A stretch of 64,000 bases of DNA, from contig NZ_JAFFSX010000014.1 in assembly GCF_017948485.1 (NCBI RefSeq), positions 62,001 to 126,000 of the forward strand, read 5' to 3'. Each line of letters begins with the position of its first letter. Position 1 is the stretch's first letter. This document shows positions 16,269-24,865 of the stretch, piece after piece. The notes under the pieces were generated by a model, which saw nothing but the letters and a program-made list of their open reading frames with translations, ran no database searches and was not told the origin of the DNA. Source of the stretch: Streptomyces sp. GESEQ-35 (GTDB lineage Bacteria; Actinomycetota; Actinomycetes; Streptomycetales; Streptomycetaceae). The translations under genes were made by a program, and so were the position numbers.

Positions 16269-19086
16269 CGCCGCTCAGCGCGTCGCGCAGTCCGGCGCGC
16301 GAGGTGACGTTCAACTTCCGGAAGACGCCCCGCAGATGGGCGGCCACGGTGCGGGGAGACAGGAAGAGGTGCGCGGCTATCTGCTTGTTGGTCAGTCCCG
16401 TGGCGGCCAGCTGTGCCACCTGCCGTTCCTGCGGGGTCAGTTGGGAGGGCGGGCCCGCGCCGGGTATGACGGTCCTGATGAGGATCCCGCTCGCCCGCAG
16501 TTCGCTCGCCGCTCGCGCACTCCAGGGCACGGCTCCCAGACGTTCGAACGTGCCGAGCGCGGCCTCCAGGTGCACGCGTGCCGCGACACCCGCCTTGGCT
16601 CGGCGCAGTCTCTCGCCGTAGGCCAGACAGATCCGGGCCCAGTCGAACGGCCAGCGCTCGGCGCCGGGCGTGGCGATGGCCGCTTCGAACAGATCATGGT
16701 CGATGAAGTCCGGGACGGCCATGGCCTCGGCGGCATCGGTCAGCATGGCCAGCCGCGGGGAGATCGACGGGATGTCGGTCTTTCTGATCGCCTCCACATG
16801 CGCGGCCGCTTCATCGTGGTGGTCGGTCCGCGTCGCGGCTTCAGCGAAATCCAGCAGGAGCCAGAGGGCGTGGGGCTGATACCGCGGCACCTCACCGGGT
16901 GTGCCGAGGGCTCTCAAAAGGCGGTAGCCGGTGTCGAAGTCCGCGCTGCCGAGCGCCGACAGCGCCCGGATCTGAGCGGCGTAGACACGGAGCGCCCCCA
17001 GCCCTCGGGGATTGCCCCAGGAGACGAGGCGGTCCGCGACCTCGCGTGCGGTGGAGCTGTCGCCTCGGGCGGCGGCCAGTAGCCCCTGAAGGAAGTGGCC
17101 CGACGAGGCCGGCAGCCGGTAGTTGTACGTCGCGCACCACCCGAGGCCCTCGTCGGTCATCTCCATGAGGTCGTCCCACTGGCCACCGGCGTAGGCGTCG
17201 TTCGCCAGGAGGAACTGCGCCTGGATCGCCAGGGCCATGGCTCCTCCGTTCCGGCCGTCGTCGATGACGCGCCGCAACGCACTGCGGCAGCCCGGCAGGC
17301 GGTCGACGTAGGCGGCCGAGAGCGCGGTCCCGAAGACGCGTACGGGGTCGGACTCCTGGTGGAGGCCCGAGATCAGCCCGTCGAGACGGTCGAGTACGGG
17401 CAGTGCCGCGTACGCCGGATCGCCGAAGGCGCCCAGGATGACCGGCAGCAGACGGTTCGAAGAGGGCGGCCGGCAGCGCGTCACGACGCTGTCGAAGGAG
17501 TGCCACAGTTCCGGCCGTCCGCTGAAGAAGCACACCATGAGGAGGGTGTTCAGGGCTTCGCGGAGGATGTTGTCGTCCGTGTCCTCGGGCCGGGCATGGG
17601 TGTCGATGGCGGTGACGAGCAGCCTATGGGCCGTGTCCACGTCGCCCTCGCCGTTGAGGAGTTGGCTGGCCGCAGCGGTGGCGGCCGCAAGGGATTCGGT
17701 GCCGGCCGGATCGGCACGGCCGGCATTCTCCAGCAGAGCGCGTACGTTGCCGAGATCACCGGTGATGTTGGCGCCCAGACAGGCCGCTTCGGCCAGTCTC
17801 CGCCCCTTGGCCTCCCCTGTGCTGCTCAGCTCCGAGGCACGCAGCAGGGTGGAGATGGCGCCGACGGCATCGCCACGGTGCAGGGTGCTGTAGGCCACCT
17901 CGTGCAGCAGGGCGGCCACTTGGTCGTCGGGGCCGACGGCGGCGTCGGCGAGGTGCCGGGCCCGGCGTTCGGACCCTTCCGGCAGTTCCCCGGCGAGCGT
18001 CAGGTGTCCCCACCGGCGTTCGGCGCTGGTCGACAGATCCATGACCGCGGAACGGGTGAGCGGGTGCCGGAAGACCAGACGGCCCGTGAGGTTGTCGACC
18101 TGTACGAGTCCGGCCCGCTCGGCCGAGCACAGCCCGCGCAGGCCGTCCGGGCTGCCCATGGCCCGCTGGAGGACGTGCAGATCACCCGAGGCGTCAAGGA
18201 CGGCCAGCAGCAGCAGTTTCCGTGTGGCGTCCGGGAGGGCCTCGACGCGGGAGGAGAAGATCTTCTTGAGGCGCTCGGTCAGCGGCAGCACGGCCGGCAG
18301 CGTTCCTCGCTCCGTCTGCTGTGCGTCATTGAGCGGGACGGGCAACTCCAGCAGCGCCAGGGGGTTTCCCCGGGCCTCGGAGACCAGACGCCGGCGGACC
18401 CTGGCCGCCATGGCGGGGAACCGCTCGCTCACCAACTCGTGCGCCGCTACGTCGTCCAGGGGCTGAACCTCGTGTGTGGGCGTCCCGGTGCTGCTCAGGA
18501 AGGACACGTCGCCGGTCCGGGACGCGGCGAGCAGGGCGAGGGAGCCGGTGTGGACGGAGCGGGCGACGGTACCCAGGACCGCGGCGCTGGGGCGGTCCAG
18601 CCACGTCACGTCATCGATGACGAGCGCAAGGGGACTGCTCGCGGTGGCCGCCCGGGTCAGCAGGGCTTGCACAGCGTTCGCGATGACCAGCAGTTCGGTG
18701 GGCCGCCCTTCGGCCAGCCCTCGGACTGCCTGCAGTGTTTCCGCCTGCCGGGGCGGCAGAGCCGGAATCTCTCCGGCCAGCGGCTGCAAGATCTGGTTCA
18801 GTGCCGAAAAGCTGACACCTTTCTCGAATTGCGAGCCGACGACACGCAGAACCCGGAAGCCGATTTCGGACGCACGCAGCGCCGCGGCGTCCAGCAGCGC
18901 GCTTTTGCCCACCCCGGCCTCTCCGGTCAGCATCAGCGCGGTTCCGCGCGTGACGGCTGAGCCGAAGAGGCCGTCGATGACCGCCAGTTCCGCTGCTCGA
19001 CCGACGAGACGACCGGCCGATTTCCCATGGGAATCGTCGGTGCCCTTTGGGTCGCCCTTCGGGTCAGGCGGTATCGGGGACGACAT
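16258..19086 (-). CDS. LAL-type LuxR regulator with AAA-like ATPase domain
   Basis: 942-residue large ATP-binding LuxR regulator. Walker A is GEAGVGKS at residues 55-62 and Walker B is VIDDVTWLD at roughly residues 140-150. A long helical repeat region fills the middle, and the LuxR helix-turn-helix is at the C-terminus (LTPQERQVAQLAATGLTNKQ, then LFLSPRTVAAHLRGVFRKL). LAL proteins are positive regulators, often of specialised metabolism or sugar use. The ATG at 19086 has GGGAGG seven bases upstream; the longer frame to 19116 does not. It lies next to the amidohydrolase operon on the same strand (39-base gap) and convergent with the GNAT gene. The target genes are unknown. Confidence 0.92.
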   Translation of the reverse strand: MSSPIPPDPKGDPKGTDDSHGKSAGRLVGRAAELAVIDGLFGSAVTRGTALMLTGEAGVGKSALLDAAALRASEIGFRVLRVVGSQFEKGVSFSALNQILQPLAGEIPALPPRQAETLQAVRGLAEGRPTELLVIANAVQALLTRAATASSPLALVIDDVTWLDRPSAAVLGTVARSVHTGSLALLAASRTGDVSFLSSTGTPTHEVQPLDDVAAHELVSERFPAMAARVRRRLVSEARGNPLALLELPVPLNDAQQTERGTLPAVLPLTERLKKIFSSRVEALPDATRKLLLLAVLDASGDLHVLQRAMGSPDGLRGLCSAERAGLVQVDNLTGRLVFRHPLTRSAVMDLSTSAERRWGHLTLAGELPEGSERRARHLADAAVGPDDQVAALLHEVAYSTLHRGDAVGAISTLLRASELSSTGEAKGRRLAEAACLGANITGDLGNVRALLENAGRADPAGTESLAAATAAASQLLNGEGDVDTAHRLLVTAIDTHARPEDTDDNILREALNTLLMVCFFSGRPELWHSFDSVVTRCRPPSSNRLLPVILGAFGDPAYAALPVLDRLDGLISGLHQESDPVRVFGTALSAAYVDRLPGCRSALRRVIDDGRNGGAMALAIQAQFLLANDAYAGGQWDDLMEMTDEGLGWCATYNYRLPASSGHFLQGLLAAARGDSSTAREVADRLVSWGNPRGLGALRVYAAQIRALSALGSADFDTGYRLLRALGTPGEVPRYQPHALWLLLDFAEAATRTDHHDEAAAHVEAIRKTDIPSISPRLAMLTDAAEAMAVPDFIDHDLFEAAIATPGAERWPFDWARICLAYGERLRRAKAGVAARVHLEAALGTFERLGAVPWSARAASELRASGILIRTVIPGAGPPSQLTPQERQVAQLAATGLTNKQIAAHLFLSPRTVAAHLRGVFRKLNVTSRAGLRDALSGVTP

Positions 19087-19125
19087 GAAGCCTCCCAAGT
19101 GAGTGTCCTGCATCACACAGGCGGT

Positions 19126-20442
19126 TCATCCAAGGCGTGCTGCTGCTTCACCGGCAGCACGTTGCACGGCGATCCGGTCGACGCGGACCGTCTCGCCGTT
19201 CACGACCACGGCCTCACCCGCGACCCAGACATCGTTGACCGCGCGAGAGCCGGCCGCCCACATGAGATTCGCGAGCAGTTGGCCGTCCGCGACATCCAGG
19301 CCTGCCGCGAAATGAGGGCCGTCCACGGCGATATGAACCATGTCCGCCCAGTTTCCTGTGCGAAGGGATCCGATATCCGTCCTGCCCAATGCCGCCGCTC
19401 CGCCCGAAGTCGCCATGAGGAAGGCGTCCTGGGCTGTGAGGGCCAACGGGTCGGCCGTGGAAAGGCGGCAGAACATCATCGCAAGACGCGCTTCCTCCCA
19501 CAGGTCGAGATCGTCGTTGCTCGCAGGTCCGTCGGTACCGAGACCGACGGGGACGGACGCGGCGCGGAGCGCGTGCAGCGCAGCCGTTCCGGAGGCGAGT
19601 TTGGCGTTCGAGCCCGGGCAGTGCGCGACACCGGCCCCTGACTCCGCGAGCAGCCGGATGTCGCTGTCGGAGAGATGCACGGCATGCGCCGCCAGCAGCC
19701 GACCGTCGAGAAGCCCGCTCGTCCGCAGCAGTTGAGGCACCGATCCGTGTTGCTCGCGTTGTGCGACGTCCTCGGCAAGGGTCTCCGCGACATGGATGTG
19801 CACCAGCGCCCCGCGTTGCGCGGCCTCCTCCGCCGTCGCGTGCAGGGCCTCGGGCGGCAGGGTGTAGGCGGAGTGCGGCCCGTAGCAGAGTTCGATGCGA
19901 TCGCCCGGCCCGAAGCGCAGGCCGTCCGCGTCGATCCACTTCCCTATGGCCGCGAGGTCACCGCGCCAGTCGCCTCCGGGCCGGTCGAAATAGGCGGGTG
20001 CGACGAGGACACGGCTACCGGCCTCCAGCGCCGCGTCGACCACGTGTTCGGCGTGTGCGTACATCTCGGCGCTGGTGGTCACGCCGTATCGGAGCATCTC
20101 GACGCATCCCAGGAGCATCCCCGTGTGGGCGTCCTGCGGCTGCATACGTGCCTCGGCCGGCCAGATGACGTCCTGGAGCCACGCCAGCAGCGGAAGGTCG
20201 CCGCCGAGTCCCCGTAGAAGAGTCATCGGAGAGTGCGCATGGGCATTGACCAGACCGGGAGCGAGGATGCCGGACAAGGAGCTGCGCGGGATGTCGTCCG
20301 GGATCGAAGGAGCGGCAGCGGCAGCGCCGCAGTAGGTGATGCGTCCGTCGGGTCCGACGTCGACCACCGCGTCCCGGAGTACGGAACATGCGGGGTCGGC
20401 CGGCAGAACCACCGGGGCGGAGAAGCGTCGTGTCACAGTCAT
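19126..20442 (-). CDS. Amidohydrolase (chlorohydrolase/SAH-deaminase-like)
   Basis: 438-residue metal-dependent hydrolase of the group containing methylthioadenosine/S-adenosylhomocysteine deaminases and atrazine chlorohydrolase. The metal motif HAH is at residues 68-70 (LVNAHAHSPMTLLRG), a third histidine is in LVHIHVAET, a fourth in LAAHAVHLSD and the catalytic aspartate in GLGTDGPASND. The ATG at 20442 follows the lipoprotein stop (20451) by 8 bases; an upstream frame is shadow. It is the last gene of a transporter-lipoprotein-amidohydrolase operon. It probably deaminates or dehalogenates a purine- or triazine-like compound, but the substrate is not established. Confidence 0.9.
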   Translation of the reverse strand: MTVTRRFSAPVVLPADPACSVLRDAVVDVGPDGRITYCGAAAAAPSIPDDIPRSSLSGILAPGLVNAHAHSPMTLLRGLGGDLPLLAWLQDVIWPAEARMQPQDAHTGMLLGCVEMLRYGVTTSAEMYAHAEHVVDAALEAGSRVLVAPAYFDRPGGDWRGDLAAIGKWIDADGLRFGPGDRIELCYGPHSAYTLPPEALHATAEEAAQRGALVHIHVAETLAEDVAQREQHGSVPQLLRTSGLLDGRLLAAHAVHLSDSDIRLLAESGAGVAHCPGSNAKLASGTAALHALRAASVPVGLGTDGPASNDDLDLWEEARLAMMFCRLSTADPLALTAQDAFLMATSGGAAALGRTDIGSLRTGNWADMVHIAVDGPHFAAGLDVADGQLLANLMWAAGSRAVNDVWVAGEAVVVNGETVRVDRIAVQRAAGEAAARLG

Positions 20443-20450
20443 GGACGGAA

Positions 20451-20942
20451 TCACCCCGCCGCCGGAGGCGAGGGAAGACCCCACTGCGAGAAGTCCGTCT
20501 GACCGTTGCCGCTCTTCGTCAGGACGTCCTTCTTGCCGGAGGTCCAGGCAATGGCGATCTTCTCGCCGCTCGCTATTTCGATGGTGCCCTTCACGCGGTC
20601 TTTGCTCTTGTCGACGCACTTGAGCAGAATCGACTGCTCCTGTTGCAGAAGGCCCTCGCATGCCTGCCGCTTCTTGCCGTCCGTGCTCTGAAAGGCGAGC
20701 ATGACCCTCTTGCCCTGAATGATCATGGCCGTCTTGTCGACATCGGACTCGCCGAGCCAGCCGCCGTCAAGGGCGGTGCCCGATGCCGCGGCAGCGCTCG
20801 GAGTCTCCGCGACCGTACTCGTTTCCGGCGTCGACGGCCTGGTGGCCGACGCGTCGTCGGCGGAGTCGTCGCTCGTGCAGCCGGTCAGCAGAACAGTGCA
20901 GACACCGGCGGTGGCAATGCTGAACTTCGCAAGGTCACGCAT
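20451..20942 (-). CDS. Secreted lipoprotein of unknown function
   Basis: 163-residue predicted lipoprotein. It has an N-terminal signal with hydrophobic core and the lipobox LLTGC near residue 22, then a Ser/Thr/Ala/Asp-rich linker to about residue 58 and a small beta-rich domain (GGWLGESDVDKTAMIIQGKR to the C-terminus). The domain contains two cysteines (QACEGLLQ and LLKCVDKS), possibly a disulfide. The start overlaps the end of the MMPL gene by 8 bases, so the two are translationally coupled. It probably works at the outer face with the transporter; no family is recognised. Confidence 0.85.
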   Translation of the reverse strand: MRDLAKFSIATAGVCTVLLTGCTSDDSADDASATRPSTPETSTVAETPSAAAASGTALDGGWLGESDVDKTAMIIQGKRVMLAFQSTDGKKRQACEGLLQQEQSILLKCVDKSKDRVKGTIEIASGEKIAIAWTSGKKDVLTKSGNGQTDFSQWGLPSPPAAG

Positions 20943-23181
20943 TCCTCGCGGCTCCCTTCATGGACATTCCGTCGTGCGTTTCTGGTGCGGCGAAGGCGTG
21001 GGTCGCCGTGGGGTCGCTCTCGCTGATTCCGAAGCGTTGGTGGAACCTGCGCAGAGGTTCCGGTGCGTACCAGGCCGAGCGGCCGAGGAGGCGCATGGCG
21101 GCCGGCAGCAGCACTCCGCGTACGGCGATGGCGTCGATGAGAATGGCCAGCCCGCTGCCCAGGCCGAACATCTGCATGAAGCTGACCTTCGCGGTGGCGA
21201 AGGCGAAGAATCCGACGGCGAGGAGACAGGCCGCGGCGCTCACGATTCTTCCGGTGTGTCCGAGGCCGTGAACGACAGCGGTCTCGGTGTCCTCACCGGC
21301 TTCGTGGAGTTCCTTGATCCTGCTGGTGACGAACACCTCGTAGTCCATGGACAGTCCGAAGGCGATGCAGAAGAGCAGGACCGTCATGGATGTGTCCATG
21401 GGCTGGGCGGTGAATCCCAGCACGGAGCTGAGATGGCCGTCCTGGAATATCCAGGTCATCGCGCCGATCGCCGCCGCGAGGCTGATCATGTTCAGCACCA
21501 GCGCGCGGATCGGCTGGACGATGCTTCCCGTGAACAGGAAGAGCAGGATGAAGGTGGTGACGGCGACGAGGCCGGCGGCGAGAGGGAGGCGGCTCGCGAT
21601 CGAGTCCTTGGCGTCGAGCAGTTCGGCGTCCCCGCCTCCCACCAGAACCTCCTCGGAGCCGGCGGGCGCCTTGACCCCTCGGACCACCTGGACAAGGGAC
21701 TGGGCGCTGTCCGACTTGGGCGGTGCGGAGCCGATGATGCTGATGCGCTGCGCGTCGGGGCCGTCCAGGGCTTCGTTCGCCGGGCCGGGGGCCTGCGCGC
21801 CTCCCTGTTGATAGGACCCCGTCGACGCCTCGACGCGCGCGACCCCGTTGAGGAGCGACAGTTCCTGCGCGTAGGCGTCCACGGTCTCGTAGCTCATGGA
21901 TCCGCGGGCGACGACCTGGATGGCCGCCTCGTCGTCGCCCTGGAAGTCCGCCTGTAGTGCCGTGGACACCTGTCGGCTCGGGGCGTCCTCGGGCAGGACC
22001 CTTTCGTCGGGGGTGCCGAAGGTGACGCCCATGAGCGGGGCCGCGGCGAGCAGGAGCACCGCCAGGACCGGGACGGCGGTCAGCACCGGCCGGCGCATCA
22101 CGTTCCCGGCCAGTCGGCCCCAGAACGGTGCCCGCCGGCGATGACGGTCGGCCTTGGGCCAGGGGAGCTTGCCGCTGTTGATGCGATGCCCCAGCAGCAT
22201 GAGCAGAGCAGGCATCACGAACAGGGTGCCGAGGGCGGCGATGACCACCACGCCCACGCCGGCATAGGCGAAGGAGCGGAGGAAGTACTGCGGAAAGACG
22301 AGAAGTGCGGTGAGCGCGACGGCGACCGTACCTGCCGAGAACACGACCGTCCGTCCGGCGGTGTGCACGGTCGACCGAACCGCGTCGGCAACGCTCATGC
22401 CCTCGGCGAGCTGCTCCCGGAAGCGGCTGATCATCAACAGCGCGTAGTCGATGCCGAGCCCCAGCCCCAGGGCGGTGGTCAGATTGATCGCGAAGACCGA
22501 CACATCGGTGACGCTGCCCAGGAGGGAGAGTTCCGCGAAGGTCCCGGCGACCGCCACCGTGCCGATGGCGAGCGGCAGCAGGGCCGCGACCACGCCCCCG
22601 AACACCACGAGAAGGAGCAGCAGCGTCACGGGGACGGCGATGATCTCCGCGAGGAGAAGGTCCTTGAGGACCTGCTCCGACAGTTCGGTGCCCACCGCGG
22701 TGCCGCCGCCGGCCTGCACGGTGAGTCCCTCGTACCGGCCCGCGTAGGCGTCGATGACGTCGTGCGCGTGCTCTTCCTGCGTGGACTCGTCGCCCTTCAC
22801 ATGGGCGACGACCATGGCCGAACGGCCGTCACGGGCCAGCAGGGAGTCGCTGCGCGTGTCCCAGTACGAGACGACGTTGCTGAGCTCGGGTTCCTTGCGC
22901 AGCTCGGACACCAACTGGCGGCCGTCCTGCTCGACCGCCGAGTCGGTGACACGCTGGGTGCCGCTGCTGACCAGCAGCACCAGGTTCGCTTCTCCGCCGA
23001 ATTCCTCATCTATGACCTCACTCGCACGCGTCGACTGCGAATCCGGGTCATCGAAACCACCGCCCACCAGTTTCCCGAAAGCGCCCACACCCACGACGCT
23101 CATCGCGGCAACGAGGACCGCGGCTACTACAAGCACGATTCTGGGCCGCCGGACCGTCAGGTCCGCAACGCGGTCAAACAT
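20935..23181 (-). CDS. MMPL-family RND transporter
   Basis: 748-residue inner-membrane exporter with the MmpL layout: one N-terminal helix, a large extracytoplasmic loop, five helices, a second loop and five more helices. The proton-relay Asp-Tyr pairs are visible in both halves (GLGIDYALLMISRFREQ and GLSMDYEVFVTSRIKEL). MMPL proteins in actinobacteria move lipids or hydrophobic metabolites out of the cell. It is the first gene of a three-gene operon with a lipoprotein and an amidohydrolase. Its upstream region (23182-23300) is AT-richer than its surroundings, with a run of T, and probably holds the promoter. The cargo is unknown. Confidence 0.93.
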   Translation of the reverse strand: MFDRVADLTVRRPRIVLVVAAVLVAAMSVVGVGAFGKLVGGGFDDPDSQSTRASEVIDEEFGGEANLVLLVSSGTQRVTDSAVEQDGRQLVSELRKEPELSNVVSYWDTRSDSLLARDGRSAMVVAHVKGDESTQEEHAHDVIDAYAGRYEGLTVQAGGGTAVGTELSEQVLKDLLLAEIIAVPVTLLLLLVVFGGVVAALLPLAIGTVAVAGTFAELSLLGSVTDVSVFAINLTTALGLGLGIDYALLMISRFREQLAEGMSVADAVRSTVHTAGRTVVFSAGTVAVALTALLVFPQYFLRSFAYAGVGVVVIAALGTLFVMPALLMLLGHRINSGKLPWPKADRHRRRAPFWGRLAGNVMRRPVLTAVPVLAVLLLAAAPLMGVTFGTPDERVLPEDAPSRQVSTALQADFQGDDEAAIQVVARGSMSYETVDAYAQELSLLNGVARVEASTGSYQQGGAQAPGPANEALDGPDAQRISIIGSAPPKSDSAQSLVQVVRGVKAPAGSEEVLVGGGDAELLDAKDSIASRLPLAAGLVAVTTFILLFLFTGSIVQPIRALVLNMISLAAAIGAMTWIFQDGHLSSVLGFTAQPMDTSMTVLLFCIAFGLSMDYEVFVTSRIKELHEAGEDTETAVVHGLGHTGRIVSAAACLLAVGFFAFATAKVSFMQMFGLGSGLAILIDAIAVRGVLLPAAMRLLGRSAWYAPEPLRRFHQRFGISESDPTATHAFAAPETHDGMSMKGAARNA

Positions 23182-23424
23182 GCCTTTCCTTTCGACTCGT
23201 TCGGAGAAGGACGTACTCTTTTTTTCTGTGTCTGTGCATCGCCGAGCGCAGACAAGACGGATGACGGGCCCCAGAGTTCGATCCGGAAGATGTGACCTCG
23301 ATCACGCCCTCCCCGACAGGGACACCCGGCACATCCGGTCCGATCCGCGGGGCACGTACGAACTCCTGGTACCGCTGGCCGGGACGCCCTGGGTGGAACA
23401 GGGCGACAGGCCGGAGGGCCGCAC

Positions 23425-23859
23425 ATGCTCAGCGGTGTCCGCGGACTGGGCCGAATCATCCGGGAGTTGACGACGACGCTGCACGAAGAGCGCGAGCAGC
23501 TCTCCGAGGCCGGCTTCGACATCGCGTGCGACCGGCTGCTGGACCTGGCCTGTCTGGCCGCGGAGGGCGCCCACGACACGGCACCCACAGGTCAACGGGC
23601 CACGGTCGAGGCCGCTATCCGCCGCGAACGGCTGAATGTCGCCCGAACCCGGCTGGTCAGCGCGAGTTCGGAGACGCCGGCCCGGCGCGGCGCCGGGAGT
23701 ACCTCGTCGTGCAGGTGGGTGTGGTGCCAGTTCGGCGCTAACCCTTCGCGCGCGAGCGTCGCGACGGTCGCCACCCGCTGGTCGGCGGGCAGGAGGATGT
23801 CGAGGCCGAAGCGGTCCATTCCGACGTACGAGCCGTTGTCGATGATTTCGTGCAGGTAG
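23425..23859 (+). CDS. Hypothetical protein, apparently truncated at its 3' end
   Basis: The frame starts with a good ribosome site (GGAGGG, 23413-23418) and its first ~80 codons have normal GC-rich third positions and read like two amphipathic helices (IIRELTTTLHEEREQLSEAG, DRLLDLACLAAEG). From about base 23667 the frame runs antisense through a phosphotriesterase remnant and becomes Cys/Trp/Ser-rich and unprotein-like. The likely explanation is a gene whose 3' part was replaced by a rearrangement. No family is recognised, and the C-terminal 60 residues should not be trusted. Confidence 0.3.
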   Translation: MLSGVRGLGRIIRELTTTLHEEREQLSEAGFDIACDRLLDLACLAAEGAHDTAPTGQRATVEAAIRRERLNVARTRLVSASSETPARRGAGSTSSCRWVWCQFGANPSRASVATVATRWSAGRRMSRPKRSIPTYEPLSMISCR

Positions 23860-24032
23860 TCCAGGTCGGCGGTGTCACCGCTGTGGCCGGTGACGACCGC
23901 GCCGAGGTCGACGCCTTCGCTGCGCAGGACGTTCTGCGCGACGAGTCCCGTACGGGAGCCTGCGCTGGTGTGCACCGTGATCGAAGCACCGGTGCGCGGA
24001 TGTGCCTGAGCCACCGCTCGCATCGCCCGCTC
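23667..24032 (-). pseudogene. Phosphotriesterase-family remnant
   Basis: The minus strand encodes about 120 residues closely resembling the C-terminal half of actinobacterial phosphotriesterase-family enzymes: AQAHPRTGASITVHTSAGSR, VTGHSGDTADLDYLHEIID and GSYVGMDRFGLDILLP. The N-terminal half with the HxH metal motif is missing. An internal deletion joins VATLAREG directly to LAPNWHHTHLHDEVLPA near base 23742, removing the segment that normally carries the catalytic aspartate. The C-terminus after RAGVSE is not family-like. It is therefore a dead fragment, although the surrounding frame is open from 24110 to 23592. Confidence 0.75.
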
Positions 24033-24120
24033 ATTCTTTCGCCTGGACGTGACGATGGCGAGGGGGCCTTGAGGACCCCTCGCCATCGCCGGGCACCGCG
24101 TTGTCAGCACACTCAGGCCG

Positions 24121-24759
24121 TTACTCGGGCCAGTCGGAGCCCTTGATGACCTCCACGAAGTCGCCGCGTACGAAGCCTGGGCAGAAGTGGGCCAGCACGT
24201 CCGCCTTGACGTTGCCGAAGGTCGTCTCGGGGCGGTCCTCGATGCCCTCGGTGAAGGCGGCGAGGATCCGGTTCTTGAAGTCCGGGCGGGGGTGGGCCGC
24301 GACGACGGCAGCGCGCTGTTCGTCCGAGACGGCGTGGTAGCCGATGCCCAGCACGTCCAGTTCCACGCCGCGGGTCACCAGGGCCACTTCGGGCGCCATG
24401 TGCAGGGGGATCTCCGGCGTGGTGTGCAGGGCGATGGCCGTCCAGACCCGGTCGGCCGGCTCATCGGTGATGCCATGGGCGTGCAGGAAGCGGCGGGCCT
24501 CGTCGGCACCGTCGATCTCGAAACGCTGGTCGGTGCGGCGGAAGCGCTCGGTCAGCCCGAGGTCGTGGAACATCGCGCCCACGTAGAGCAGCTCGGGGTC
24601 GAAGTCCAGCTTCTGCTCCCCACCGCGCAGCGCCCCGAAGAGGAACACCCGCCGGGAGTGATCGAACAGCAGCGGCGAGGCGACGTCCCGTACCAGCTCG
24701 GTCGCCTCCCGCGTCAGTGCACTGTCCGGGATCTGCACGCCCGCAATCGATTCACCCAT
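24121..24759 (-). CDS. HD-domain protein (cyanamide-hydratase-like)
   Basis: 212-residue HD-superfamily protein. Metal ligands are visible as His34 (DHSRRVFLFG), His65-Asp66 (MFHDLGLTERF) and further histidines in AIALHTTPEIPLHMAPE. The size and the DHSRRVFLFG...MFHDLGL pattern resemble the cyanamide hydratase/HD phosphohydrolase group, which hydrates nitriles or cleaves phosphates. It is divergent from a GlxA-type regulator (106-base shared region), which may control it. The reaction is not certain. Confidence 0.85.
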   Translation of the reverse strand: MGESIAGVQIPDSALTREATELVRDVASPLLFDHSRRVFLFGALRGGEQKLDFDPELLYVGAMFHDLGLTERFRRTDQRFEIDGADEARRFLHAHGITDEPADRVWTAIALHTTPEIPLHMAPEVALVTRGVELDVLGIGYHAVSDEQRAAVVAAHPRPDFKNRILAAFTEGIEDRPETTFGNVKADVLAHFCPGFVRGDFVEVIKGSDWPE

Positions 24760-24823
24760 GATGACCGCCTTCCTGCCCTTGCTCGATCAGTGATCTCCTT
24801 CAGCGTCGCCCGGTGCCATATCG

Positions 24824-24831
24824 TGGCGCCA
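24824..24831. promoter_or_regulatory. TGGCGCCA palindrome in a divergent promoter region
   Basis: Eight-base perfect palindrome between the HD-domain gene and the GlxA-type regulator. It is a possible operator for that regulator. The short length makes a chance occurrence possible. Confidence 0.25.
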
Positions 24832-24865
24832 TGTCCCTACTGCCATCCATCCCACAGATTCAGAC

